From NCBI GenBank assembly GCA_026874595.1, contig CM049317.1:60422618-60486617 (forward strand): a stretch of DNA of 64,000 nucleotides. Direction: 5' to 3'. The notes beneath the pieces were generated by a model that was not told the DNA's origin, searched no databases, and saw only the letters and a program-made list of their open reading frames with translations. The translations under genes and the position numbers were made by a program. Each line of letters begins with the position of its first letter. The first letter of the stretch is position 1. Shown here in pieces: positions 34,201 to 49,200 of this stretch. The DNA comes from Sipunculus nudus. Its lineage: Eukaryota; Annelida; Sipuncula; Golfingiida; Sipunculidae.

Positions 34201-37200
34201 GAGTGAGAGTGGCTTTTAATTTCCGGACATTCAGTAGCGATGGGCTTCTGGTTGTACATAACCTGCAGCCAAGTGGCAGAGTCATGGTGAGACTTGTAGA
34301 CTGATTTTCAGTCACTATTTCATAGCAATGTTGTTGACTTGTTCTCTGTCACTGTTTCAGAAATTTGTTTAAGATTGGCTGTCTGTATTGCAGTTGTAGA
34401 TCTTGTAACCACCGGTTTCAGTGGTGGCACAATTACTCCAATGACAAATGTTTGTAATAACAAGATAAAGACTTTTATGAGCAAACTGTTATATGAAAGT
34501 ATTACATCTTAAAGTTGAAATGGGTGAAATAGTTATGTAAGAAAACCTTATTAATTAATTGTTTTAATTCAATTGTAAGAATCAGGTTTACAGGCAAAAT
34601 CAATAAACACAAAATTCTGACGGACATGTATATATTCATATGTATTTACACAAGTTATTGTCTTATGAATTTGAAGCAGAGGAAGGTGTTAGCATGCTCT
34701 CTACAATGCAGTGTGAAGCTGATTAAATTTGCCATACAGAATAATGCACACTTGTTAGTTTATTGTCTCCCACTTTGCTGATAAGAATGGGGGACATTGA
34801 TTTGAGTTTGTCTGGCTGTCTGTCTCCCTATGTCTGTCCATCTGTCACATTTTGGTTTCCGTGCGAAAACTTTCCTAAATATTATCTGATTTCGTTCAAA
34901 TTTGGGTCATTGATTGCTCTCATGCATACCTTGGTTGGAATAGGTTTTGGAGTGTCTGTCTAATAATTATCACCAGTTACAAAACAAAATTTTCCCTTTT
35001 GTTCCCAATTCAAACAAAAATTATGACACGCGGAGACATCTTCAGGGGACAATGAAAACTAAAACACAGCTACAATGACATGAAGAGACATCTTCAGGGG
35101 AAAATAAAAACTAAAAGATATTCAGAAGGCAAGCATGAAGATCATCGAAAACTTATATAACAAGAGGTGGAAGAGGGGGACATAAATTCAACTAAACTGC
35201 TTGTTAAAATTGATGTACGCTTCATTGGTAAAACAATAACAGTGTCGTTATTACTTTTTTTGTCAGATGAAGATCAATGAAGATGGTCACTTGATGTACA
35301 GTGTTAAGGCAGGGGACCAGCCCGAGATCCAGAGTATTATAAAAAATGGTAAGCACAGTGTTTAAGCCGGGGACCAGCCCAGGTGGTGAAATCATCTGAA
35401 ACCTTGATAATTTGCTCAAGTGTCTTATATTGACAAGATAGGCTTCAGATCTGTATAACTCCTAGCCCTGTGTATATAGAAACCTAGAATCCAGATTACT
35501 TCTTGAAACTCAAGCCTCACTGTAGAATTACTCAGACTCAGCTGTATTGTTCAGTTATTATTCTGTGACAGTTGATCTGTGAAATTATCATTTCAGTGGA
35601 CATTATGTCAGAGAGTGACACTTTCACAGACGGGCTGTGGCACGTAGTGTCAATAGATATTGAGTCTGGAGGTGGAGATCGTATTGGAAAGATCAACATC
35701 ACTGTGGATGGGCGGCCTGACGCCTCCAACAGACAACTTGCCTTCACAACCACAGACACCTACCTTATTGGAGGTAATGTTTTAACCTGAAAAATATTCT
35801 GTTAAGGGGTGGATTCGGGGTTAAGGAAGGCAGTGGTTTACTGTTACACAGAGAGACTTGTACACTTAAAGACTAAAGAGGTCCACAGCAAGAAAAGCTG
35901 ATAGAGTAGGGGGGTATATAACCCGCCCCGGTGCTTTCATTGTCAGTGTAAAGGAATTATTTAAAGATATTGTCAACTTCACAGTTATTGTGGTATTATG
36001 ATATGCTTGATTGTCCACATGCCCTTTTAGGATTACTACCTAGAGATTAGGCCTCATCAGGGCCTTTCTGTGCTCAGAAGAATATTAATTTTCATGGATT
36101 AAATTTATTTTAATGAATTGCCTGGAATATTGTGTAAAGGTTATCATTATGATATTAAAGATATATGGGTGTTGGTATGCTCAGAATGATCGTGTACATA
36201 GAACTGATAGAATTGCGTTCTCCTAAACCTCTTAGGATTTGCCAGCTTTAAGGTAGTCTCAATAACACACCAGAAAGTACTGACATTTGTGATATGATGA
36301 CAAGTACTGGAGTTCCCTCCACAGGGTACTGATGTTTTGTTATTTGATACACCACAATAAACTTAATATCATTCTCATGATACCCTCCACCAGTTTCTGA
36401 TATTTTGATATTTGCCTCACAACGATAAACTTTATAATTTTCATGATACAAAAAAACTGTTATCACCTCATCCCTATTATATAGGTAGATACTGTTGATT
36501 GTAGGTGGTGATGATGAGGGTGGAGAGAGGGGTTTTATTGGCTGTATGAGGTTCTTGTTCATCGGTAACGAGGGCTTGGACAAGATTCCTCCAGAATTCA
36601 ACAGGGGTATCATCAACGGAACATGCACCATCCAAGACAGGTATGTAGTGTGTTAATACAGGTCAAGAGAGTAGTTGTCATACAAAATTACATGTGGTAT
36701 TAAAAAAAATTGGTGGTTTGTAGTCTGTCATCACTAGTGATGTAAGTCTCATCTGACTTAGCACTTTACAATTATTGTATCTATTATTTTAGTTTTTGCC
36801 CAGCAAAAGGCCATTGTTGTATTTATATTAACATTATTTCTTTGAGTGAAGGAATAATTTGTTTTTAAATACGTTGAAATAATCTCTTCTTTTAACGGGT
36901 TTTTTTCTTCTTTTTTTTTTTAGAGAAATCATTGTAAAAATTCAAGAAAAAAATAATTTTGTAAATTTACTGAATAAGTTGAAAGATTTAGCACAGATGG
37001 AAACGGCATGCCCGATGATTAAGACAAGACGCGTTATGTTGAGATAGCTATGTCAAGAGACCTGATTCTCCTTATTCCTCCTGATTTCTTCTTACTTTCC
37101 TATTTCCTTTTTGACTTTGATCCTCGCATTATTTTAAATCTTTAGAACTTACTATGAGACTTTTACCATCACCCTGCCTTTGACCTTGACCATTACCTTC

Positions 37201-40200
37201 TGACCTTGACCCCTACATTCTGTCCTTCACCCTTTCCTTTTATCATCAGGTCTCATTGGCGGTGAGAGCTACCAGTGAAATAACAAACAATATGAGGGGA
37301 TGCCTCCATTTCAGAGTATGAGACATGATTTTGTGACTATATATAATATACACTGCAGCCTGTGGATATTAATATTTAAAGAAAAGTATTTACTGTGGCT
37401 TACTGTGATTATTATAAATTTCAGGATTGTTGCATCCTTACATAAGATTGATTATTTTAATGTGAATGTCAGTTTGTTTTTCACAGGGCCTGAGACATGC
37501 TTATAAATTAAGAACTTAATTAATTTAATGTATTTCTTGTCTTTTTCTGCTCCTGGTTTGCAGATGTGATCCTAACCCATGTGAACATGGTGGAATATGC
37601 TCTCAAGACTACAATTCCTTCTCTTGTAACTGTGACAACACCGGCTATGAAGGGGCAGTTTGTCACCGGTGTAAGTACTACAATGTGCTACATAGTGTAA
37701 ATTGATTATTATGTTTCAAATGTCTCTGAGGGGAAAGAGACATACTAATGTATCTTCAGGTAATATTTTTAGCATACCTGTGAGCTTATGCGATGGCGCA
37801 GTGTCTTCCGTCCGTCGTCAGCCATCCGCCGTCCAGGGCTGGCTTTCTGCCGTCCATGGCTGTAAGTCAGAAACCGTCAGAGCTAGCAGTTCCAAATTAC
37901 ATGCAAGAATTAGTCACATGTGAAACTTGGTGCCCTGGAGCTTATTATTGGGTATCTGCATTAATTTAGATATTATAGAGAAAAAGCTTAAAATCCTTTA
38001 AGAATCTTCTTCTCTGAAACTGTCCAGCCAAATTGTCCAATATTTCACAGAAATGATCCCTGGAACAATCTCTCTCAAGTTTGTTCGAATGGTTCAATTT
38101 CAGAAATTTTTGGCCGAGTTACAGGAGGTTGAACTTGGTCATCTGTCCCAAAAAGCACATTAAAATTAAAATCTCAGAAACGGCTAAAGCTATAATCACC
38201 AAATTTTATACCAATGTTTGTCACATATGTCATATCTGATTTTGAGGTATTGGTGGCGCCACCTACATTGATGTGTTTTTTACAAGCGAAAATGTAATTT
38301 TAATTTTTTCTAGCTTATACACTGATTTATGATGAAACTGTTAAGCTGATTGGTTTAAACTTTACAAGAATTATTCTATGGTAGGGTTCTGCGAGTTTTA
38401 TAAGAATAGATTGGGTAAATACAGTTTTAAAAAAGCATTGTAGCCAATTGAAAAAGGCTTTCTGTATTTGAAAACAAATTTGACAACATGCTGAGTTTCA
38501 GCAGCCAAGTCAAGAGGTCACTCAGTACCAACCATGGCAACTTATCTGGCTCTGGGGGTGTGGTTAGACAATTTGTCTAGACTTCTAGACACAGCGTCTA
38601 GACGTCTAGACAAAATGTTTAGATGCAGAATTCCTAGATTATTGGAACTATATCTTTCAACTGTTTGAAAAAACTTGGTTTGCATTTTAAGCGAATCGGG
38701 TTTATCATCACGTCACCTGTGAACTGCTGCGCCCTCATTTTTGGTTGACTTCTGACCTTTCCTCACTGCCCAGCGTCCATTTGTGTGTCTGTTTCCACAC
38801 ATAAACCTGCATATCTCGGGGGAAAAGTTTGACCGATCAGGCTAAAAATTTTGCACAAATGTAGCCCTTTGATAGCTTTATAGCTTGCACTAAAAATGGT
38901 GGCGCCACCTGCTTCCATTTTTGCACAGCGTCCATCTGTTCATCTGTCTTGGGATAATATCACTCATATCTCAGAAGTGGTTTGACTTATCCACCTGAAA
39001 TTTTGCAGGTTTATACATCCTGGACAGTTTTCTTGATTTTATGACAGGTGGCGCCACCTGCATTCACGTTTACTCTGCAGACATCCAAGCTCATATCTGG
39101 GGAACTGTTTGACCGATTGGGCCAAAATTTTGCATATTTATAGATCTCACATAGCTCTTCATAATAGGCAAAATTGGTGGCGCCACCTGCAACTACTTAT
39201 GCACAGCGTCCATCTGTTAATCTGTCTTGGGATAAAATCACTCATATCTCAGAAGTGGTTTGACTAATCCACCTGAAATTTTGCAGGTTTATACATCCTG
39301 GACAGCTTTCTTGATTTTATGACAGGTGGCGCCACCTACATTCAGGTTTAGGCAGCAGACATCCAAGCGCATATCTGGGGAACTGTTTGACCGATTGGGC
39401 CAAAATTTTGCATGTGTATATATCTCACATAGCTCTTCATCATAGGCAAAACTCATGGCGCCACCTGCAACCACTTATGCAGAGCGTCCATCTGTTCATC
39501 TGCCTTGGGATAATATCACTCATATCTCAGAAGTGGTTTGACTTATCCACCTAAAATTTTGCAGGAGTATATATCCTAGTCAGCTTTCTTGATTTTATGA
39601 CAGGTGGCGCCACCTACATTCAGGTTTACTCTGCAGACATCCAAGCTCATATCTGGGGAACCGTTTGACTGAATGGGCCAAAATTTTGCTTGTGTATAGA
39701 TCTCACATAGCTCTTCATCATATGCAAACTGGTGGCACCACCTTCAAACACTTTATGAACAGCTTCCATCTGTTCATCTTCCTTGGCATAAAATCACTCA
39801 TATTTCAGCAGTGGTTTGACTTATCCACCTGAAATTTTGCAGGTGTATACATCCTGGACAGTTTTCTCGATTTTATGACAGGTGGCACCACCTACATTCA
39901 GGTTTAAGCTCCAGACATCCATGCTAATATGCAACACACTTAACACACTTAATCCATGCCTCACTTCACCCGTCCCACTCTTGATTTCTGCGGATACACA
40001 TAGTCGCTTGTTGACTACCTGTATTCTAGTTTTTAAATGTTCTAGTCTGAAACTTGCAGGTCCAAAATGTCCATTTGCTGAAATCATAATGACTAAGGTA
40101 GATATGCAGGACTTAAAAGGATCAATATTAAATTTTAAAAATAAACCTCCATTCATACTCCCAAACTTTGCACAGGTTTGCATTAGGCCTGTAGGCCTTG

Positions 40201-43200
40201 TTTTTAAATGTTGTCAAAGTATCATATTCAGTATACAGTGTTACATTCACAAAAAAATTTTTAACCAAGCATTCATAGAATGTATATTTTACTTTTGGAA
40301 AATCTGGACCGAGGCAGGGTTCCCTTTACAAGGGGTGTATTACAGGTTTCTGCATTGCTCAACAGTCCGTCGATCAGAAGATTCTACGGTAAAAACTAAA
40401 TGTATAATCTGATGCTGTGTATAAAATTTTTAATTTAAAATTTTTTGAAGCACTCTGAATGTTGAATGGAAGATTAAACCTGATTAAGTACTTAGGGAAC
40501 CTACATTAATTGTACCTACATTAATTGTGGAATATCATTGAATGTGTAAATTTATTTTTTTTTAGCTAAATACCTGGTGTCCTGTGAGGAGGCTCGGCAG
40601 TTGAACCCGACACTGACAAACAAAGAGATTCACATAGACGTTGATGGATCTGGACCCCTCAAACCGATCCATGTCAACTGTGTCTTCCAGCGTAAGTTTA
40701 TTCTCCTCATGTGTAAGACATTTAGATATAAAGATTAAAAAATATGAATATTAGCAGCTAATTAACAGTCTTTTACTTCAGTGTGAATGTCTGTCACAGT
40801 ACTTCCTCATTTTATTGACTGTGCTGTAACAGTTTTTCCCTGTCCTTCTGTCCTTTGCCAATTTTTTTAGATGTTTTTTTATTAATGGGGCTTCAGTTTC
40901 CAAGTAACACAAGCACTTAACTTCAGTGTGTCATCAATCTAAAAGCATCACCCATTGATCTTTTATGACTTTTTGTTATAAGAATAAAGAAATGATGTAG
41001 ATCTCACCAGCTGTTTATAATTTCTTTGACTGCGGTGCAAGTGCCCTTTTAAGGGTTCTTATTACAATAGTGTATTAGAGTTTAAGCTTTCAGTTGATAG
41101 TTTTCTCAGGGTATTGTTAATGTAAAGAAATTGGGTGGCAACCAAGTGAACTGAATAATAAAATGTCTTTGTCCAAATATTAAAGCGGTGTCATGTTTTT
41201 TAGTATATCAGATAATTTATTCTTTTCCCATCTATGCAGAGGACAGAATGGAAGCAATCACAGAGGTTCGTCATGACTCCATGGAACCCACAGTTGTCAA
41301 TGGTTATGACGCACCCGGATCCTACGTTAAACCAATCTTCTACAACGCGGAGAGGGAACAGTTTGATGAACTGATTGACCGTTCATCACGATGTGAACAG
41401 TATATAAAATACAGGTGTCTGCAGTCGAGGTTACTGTCTGATCCAGGTATGTGCGATAATAATAATCAGTTTGATAGAGGTACCTTAATGAGGTTTACGT
41501 AAGATTCACCATCTACAGCTTTTTTTTAAAAAAATATGTATTATTATTATTGTCTGCAGTTATGATAATTGGGATCAGTTATTCATTGCCAAAATTTGGT
41601 CATAAATGCTGTAAAATAGAGACAGATTTGTCAAAATTTAATTTTTATTGTCAAGACACTTCAGATTCTGCTGGGTATAATAACTTATCCCTGTCAGGAG
41701 TTTTGAATTAGTAAGGACATAATTTAAAATAAAAAAATTATTTTTGAATAATCAGCATTATTTTTTAGATCTTTTTTACCACAAATATACAGCCATTGTA
41801 TATCCCTTCAAATTAGTTCAAAGTTAAAAGAAAAATTAATTTGAAATAAATATCATTCACTATAAAAAATTTTATTACCAAAAATACACAGCAATAATAC
41901 ATTATTCCTGTGACCACATGTCATATTTTTACACATCCGTATTTTCACAGGTTCTTCTGATCCAAATATTCCTAGCTATGGCTGGTGGGTTGGTCGTACT
42001 AACCTGAACATGAGGTACTGGGGAGGCTCATCACCAGGCTCTCAGAAATGTCAGTGTGCGTTACGGAACGAGTGCATCATGAACAACCAGTATTGCAACT
42101 GTGATGCTGGACGCAACTCTTGGGAAATCGATGACGGGATGCTGGAGCACAAAGAACATCTGCCAGTGATGGAGCTGAGATTTGGTGATACTGGAACGAT
42201 ACAGGATCAGACAAAACAGGCAGAACACACGTTAGGTCCCCTCAGGTGTTATAATGACAGTGAGTCCAAACTACTTGTCCTGTTTGTAAAATTTACCAGG
42301 TCCCTGTCATATATCATGTACAGGGCTCTCAGGAATGCAGGTTTAAGCATCTGTGACATGTGAAATCTCACTTGGACTCTTTGTTTCTGGGCTCCAAGCA
42401 TTTGACTAGATGCAACAAATTTCTGGCTGTTAAACGGAGAGGTTTATTTTTGGCTCTTGTAGCAGTCACTGACCAATGCCAACTATCTCAGAAAAATAGA
42501 AAAAACTGACCCCATCTTTTGAACTTGTCAGGTAATCATACAGCGTCTCAGTATCTTATCATGTAGTGATACAAAAATGATGTAAAATAAAAAAGTACAA
42601 TTTTACACAATCCTTCCAATTTGATGAAGGTTGCCTCTTGAGATCCTCTATATTCCCATTTGAAGCACCAAACTTTTGGCCCAAATGTCCAGGAATTTTC
42701 AATTTTCCTTCCTATTGAAAACCCAGCATTTAACATATGATAGAGATTAAGTTGCCGCAAAATTGTATGCCTTAGAATGTCTTAATTCTCTTCCATTAAT
42801 TTGATTACACACCCATTGCCTGCAAGTGCGGTAGACCTCAGGCCTGGGTGACACCTAAGATACTTTATTACATGATAGGAAGCTAGTGCTGCTGTCCTGT
42901 CATGAAGTCCCATGGAACCTTAAAGGTGTCTATATTTTGACTGAGAACAGTCCCTGAAACCACATCCAGATGAAATTCAAATGTGAAAAAATGGCAAAAA
43001 AAAATCAAGATTCTTGTGAAACCTCTCACCAAACTGATTCAAAAATGATTTGCAGCGTGACTTTTCTTTATGACCTCATAAGACAATCATACAGTGAATG
43101 AAATTCTGTGCAGTATTCAATGCAAGCACCTCAAAGTGCAGACACCTAACTAAAAATGCCTTGTCCATCACATTGCAGTGTGTGTTTCACTGTTTTCTTG

Positions 43201-46200
43201 TGTTTGTTTCAGATTTGTTTGACAACATTGTCACCTTTGTTAAAAGAGATGCCACCATCGAGTTCCCGACTTTAGATGCTGCCACCAGTGGAGACATCCG
43301 CTTCCAGTTCAAGACCACTGCACCAAACGGCATTTTCATTCAGAATACTGGTCCTCAGAACTTCATTGAGGTCAAGTTAGTCTGTAAGTGTGTCTTATAG
43401 CACTGAAACCAGTGCCTTCAAGCATTAATTGCACACATATCACATACATCCATTTTCTTCACATCCATCCAAGTAGAACATTTCAAAGATATCACAGTTT
43501 GAAGGGGAGAAATTATTACATTATTTATTCCTTTGGTAACTTCAACTACAATCCACCTTTTATTGAATATTTGAAGTTTGTTAAAAGTTTCTTTCCACAT
43601 GATGTCTTTCAGGATAATAAAGATATTTTGAACATTTAACTTGGTACTTTAAAGAGATATTAAAAACTAGAAGGAAACTCTGACAATCTATATTTAGGCC
43701 TTTTGTTATCATTTCTGATTTGAGACAAATACTTAAATGTTTATTTCACCAGAGGGACTGTCAGAGTATTATATTCAGGTAATATTAACCAATATCTGTG
43801 CGAGTACTCCCAGATTACAGTTTTATATACAAATCACGTTTTTTTTTTGCCTATGTAACATCATCCAGTAAAATCAGATTTAATATACAAATCACACATT
43901 TTGTTGCAGTATATAACATCATGCAGTAACATCAGGTTTAATGTACAAATCACACATTTTGTTGCAGTTGGTAACATCATCCAGTTCCGTTTTGATGTTG
44001 GCAATGGAGTCCAGACTCTGGAAAAACAGACCGCCTACCCCATGAATGACAATGAGTGGCACACTTTACATGTGGAGAGAAACCGCAAACAGGCCACACT
44101 GAAAGTTGACTCCGAGGCCGAGATTGTCCAGGATGAACCGTCTGATCAGGGTTACAGGACACTCGATCTCACCTCTAATTTGGTTGTTGGTAAGTTATGG
44201 GTTTTAATGACATATAAGATTGCTGTAGTCTATGTTGTTATATTATTCAGTGATGTTTCCAGGTGAATAGGGCATTTTTATGCCCCCGCCACAAAGTGGC
44301 CGGGGCATATAGTTTTACCCATGTCCGTCATTCCGTCATTCCGTCATTCTGTCATTCCGTCATTCCGAAATCAAACAGTTGTACACTCTTTTTTTCGCAA
44401 TGCCTGCAGATATTGGCCTGATTTTTGGTGTGTTGGCAGATAATGACCAGTTACAGATCGAGTTCGCGTTTCGTCCCGGTTGACCTACTTTTGACAGTTT
44501 TACGGCTCCTGAACATAGAAAATTTCATAAAAAATAGAAATTGTCATGACAAATACACATGTATGGACATTTTTTTGCAATGCCTGCAGATATTGGCCTG
44601 ATTTTTGGTGTGTAAGCAGATAATAACCAGTTACAGATCGAGTTCGCGTTTCGTCCCAGTTGACCTACTTTGGACCGTTTTACGGCGCCTAAACTTAGAA
44701 AATTTCATGAAAAATAGAAATTTTCATGACAAATACACATGAACGGACTTTTTTTTGCAATGCCTGCAGATATTGGCCTGATTTTTGGTGTGTGGGCAGA
44801 TAATGACCAGTTACAGATTGAGTTCGTGTTTCGTCCCGGTTGACCTACTTTTGACCGTTTAACGGCTCCTAAACTTAGAAAATTTCATGAAAAATAGAAA
44901 TTTTCATGACAAATACACATGTACAGCCGTTTTTAGCCCTCAGCTCATAGGCTGATGGGCTATTGTCATCACCTAAGCTGTCCGTCTGTCCATCTGTCTG
45001 TCCGATGTCTGTCCGTCCGTCCTTCCGTTCCGCGTCTGTTAACTTTTACCTTGTGAGCGGGATATCTCTAAAAGGATTCACCGTTGGAATTTTGTTTCAT
45101 CAGTGAAGATGTATATCGATAAAATCTCAGTCAAGTTCAAAGATGGGTGACCTTGACCCATTTTTCTACATTTTAGAGCTGATTATAGAAAAACACTCAA
45201 AAGTTTATATCTCAGGAGCCATTGTGTGGATTTTCACAAAACTTACTATGATCATTGGGACTGATTGTCTGTATGTGCTGCACAATTTTGGTGGCGCCAC
45301 CTGCAATTTCTGATTTTTTCAATGAAATTTTATCAGATTTTTTCAATTTTGGCCTTTTGTGCAGGATATCTCCAAAGGTATTCAACACAGGAACTTCATT
45401 TCTTCAGTGCTATTGCATTATATTTACAAAATCTTGGTCATGTTCAAAGATGGGTGATCTTTACCTACTTTTCAAGGTCACAGAGCTTAGTATAGAAAAA
45501 AACTTAGGAGCTTATTTCTCAGGAAGCATTTGGTGGATTGTTATGAAACATGGTATATACCTCTCCAATTTAAATTTATAAATGATTATCAACTTCTGCT
45601 AATATTCTAGTTTCGCAATACAATGCTTACAGATACTGGCCTAATGTTTGGTCTGTGGGCGCATAATGACCACTTACAGATCGAGTTCGCGTTTCGTCCC
45701 AGTCAACCTATTTTTGACCATATGACAGATCCTGAACATAGAAAATTTCATGAAAGACAGAAATTTTCATGAAAAATGCACATATATGGACTTTTTTTCA
45801 CAATGCCTGCAGGCACCAGCCAGATTTTTGGTGTGTTGCTTGATAATGACCCTTTTCAGATAGAGTTTGCATTTTGCCCTTGTTGACCTACTTTTGACCA
45901 TACAACACTTCCTGAACTTAAAAAATTTTACAAAATTTAACAAATGTTTCTAATTTGCCCCAGGCGGGGGCATTCGTGTCTATGGACACATCTAGTATTA
46001 TTGTTGTGACATGAAAGATATTGTTAATGATTGCTTTTGCAATACTTTTGGAATATTTCAGATTTTTAAAGATACATGCTAGGGCTGAATTTTAAAAAAA
46101 TTAAAGCGTGATTAGTAAAATCTTATAGAGAAACGTACACATTCTAGTTGTTAAATGCCCATGTGTAGAGATCAGTCATATCCTGTTACAGGCAGCATCT

Positions 46201-49200
46201 GTCTGTTCATGAACCTTTGATGTTTGCTGCAGTACTTGAACTAGGAATTTATGGGTTTTCGTGGAACTCTCCATTGAAAAAAAGACAATAAATTGTGTCA
46301 GAGGTGTCCAACTTTGGAGTTTTCATGATACCAGGAATTAGGATTTACATGACACTCACCTTGTAGGTTTAACAATAAAGTATCTCACATGAGTTTGATC
46401 CTCAGCAAAATTTATGCATTTTTAATGAGGTCAGAGGTCACAAGACTAGTGATTGATATATTTTGCACTCTCATAGTGCCCTTGTTTGAGTTGTTTTCAC
46501 ATGTATGGCTACAAATTTTATTTCATATACTTTTTCAGGTGCTGGTGTGGACTATAAGGATGGATATGTTGGCTGTATGCGAGCCTTGATGGCAAACGGA
46601 AGAATTTTAGACTTGCGTGGCAAAGTTGAGACTGGAGAGACCACATATGGTGTCAGAGCAGGTGATTCTCGGTTTATTCCTACCATGCATCTTTCTGTGA
46701 CTTTCACTTTTATAACAGGGGTACCACTGACTCCTGTATATCCTATATTTTACCATATTTTCCAGTGACAAATTTGTCTCTTATAATTCCCTACATATTT
46801 CAGCATTTAAGACTTTAGGTCTCCTTTTTTCCCCATATCTTTTACTGCACAGTTATGTGTCAGATATAACTGTTAACATTTAATATATATTATTGTCATA
46901 TAGACCCTTATATCAATGAAAACATTCAGTTCTTTTTTAGAACTGTGCTTTCAAGTGATGCAGTCATACAATTATAGCAATCTCAACTATTTAACAGATC
47001 CTTAAAAGCTTCTTGGAGAATAGATGATAGATGATAGAGACCCGTGTGATTTAACAATGATAGTGCAGTATTTTTGGATGAAAATTCCTATCTAGCTTAA
47101 GTGCTGCTGTAAAATTCAGAAGCCTGTTGGGGGGCCTTTTGCTAATTTAACTATTCCCATAAAATATACATGCAAGATTATTAACATCTAACTTTGAATG
47201 TTTCATGTATACTCTTTGTATTATAATTCATCTTTTGTAGTTGTTGAATTAGAATTAGTAATACCTTCAGACAGGACAGTAATAGCCATATCTATGGCTT
47301 ATTTATTTAAGTACACCTGTTTCAGTTGTTAAATTTCAAATTTATAATGCAACAAAAATGTAAGAGTATCTATGTTAGATTCATTCACCATTATTTCCAC
47401 TTGCTTAACAGTTTCTGTGATACCAGGCAGATAAAGACCTTACAGTATGTATTGTTGTTGTAGGATGCCATCCAAAGTGTGAAAGTAACCCATGTATGAA
47501 CGAAGGTATCTGCCTCGAGTACTACTCCCACTACATGTGTGACTGTGCCTACACTGCCTACAGAGGATGGATCTGTGGAAGAGGTTTGTAGACTGCAAAT
47601 GTTGAACTATGAACATAATTGGGATGTATTGCATAGCTAAAAAAAAATAGATGTATATAATCATAGATCACTGGACAGAACACCTGAGCTAATTTTAAGC
47701 TCAACTGACTGTAAGTCAACTGAGGTATAGGAATAACGCTTTGTCCGTCATCCGTCTGGTCGTCAGGCCGTCTGGCCATCCATTAGCAGGGCACAAATTG
47801 TAACTTCTGGTCCTAGGAACTTGTAAGTGGACATCCAGGGAGGTCAATAAAAAACTCCTTGGAAACCTGAAATTAGGTCACTGCGACCTATATTCTCAGA
47901 GCTATGGGGCTTGAATAATTAAAAATTTGATACAACAAGTGACCCATGGGTCATGACGCTCAGCTGACTGGGAAGAGATTCGCAAAAGGAAATTTTATCA
48001 CCAGAATGGTAGTATATACCCATTCAACTGAAGCATCAAACAGATTAACCAACAGGCCAAGATTTAGTCTGTATTTATATATCTCAAAAATAGAGAAAAA
48101 TGTGTAAACTTTTAAAACTAGAATACGGGTAACCGACAAGTGACTACATGTATCTGCCAAAATCGGATAGTGAGGCATGGATTGAGTGGCAAGGGGAAAT
48201 AGAGTGAGGTATGTTGCATATTAGCATGGATGTCTGCAGCCTAAATGTGTATGTAGGTTGTGCCACCTACCACAAATCCAGAAATCTGTCCAAGTTGTAT
48301 ACACCTGCAAAATTTTAGACAAAAAGTCAAACCAATACATGTATATGAGCGATTTTTGCCCATGGCAGTGTCTGCAGTGTATACATAAATGTAGGTGGCA
48401 CCACCTGTCATAAAATCAAGAAAGCTGTCCACAATGTATAAACCTGCAAAATTTTAGGCAGTTATGTCAAACCACTACAGAGAAATGAGTAATTTTAGGC
48501 CACGGCAGACTAACAGACAGACGCTGTGCAAACATTGTTACAGGTGGCGCCACCATTTTTTGTGTATGTTACAGAGCTATCAAAGGGCTACATTTGTATA
48601 AATTTTATTTCCTGATCGGTCAAATGGTTCCCGAGATATAAGCTTGGATGTCATTAGCGTGAACGTGAACGTAGGTGGCGCCACCTGTCATAAAATCAAG
48701 AAAGCTATCCTGGATGTATACACATGACAAATTTCAGGTGAATAAGTCAATTCACTGCAGAGATATGAGTGATTTTAACCTAAGGCAGATGAACAGATGG
48801 ACACTGTGCAAACATGGTTACAGGTGGCGCCACCATTTTTTGTGTATGTTATAAAGCAATCCAAGGGCTACATTTGTATCAATTTTATTTCCTGATCGGT
48901 CAAACGGTTCCCGAGATATGAGGGTTTATGAGTGGAAACAAACCCACAAATGGACACTGGATAGAGAGGAAAGGTCAGAGGTCAATGCAAATTGGTTAGG
49001 CACCAGTCCACATGTGACCCGATAATAGGTGTAAGTTTGGGAAAAATCGGTCCATTAGTCTCCGAGGAGCTCTCTGGAAACGAACGCCTCCACGGCGGAG
49101 GAACTTCGTCAAAAACATAGTATCCGCAAAACTTCGTTTTGGCGGATACAAAAATACAGGTGGCTCCACCAGTCTGCAGAAACTAATAAAAACACTTAAT

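Noticed and set aside
38700-40200. Protein-coding gene suggested by long open stretches in element E2
   Set aside because: The frames follow the 270-bp tandem repeats, lack family similarity and occur on both strands.
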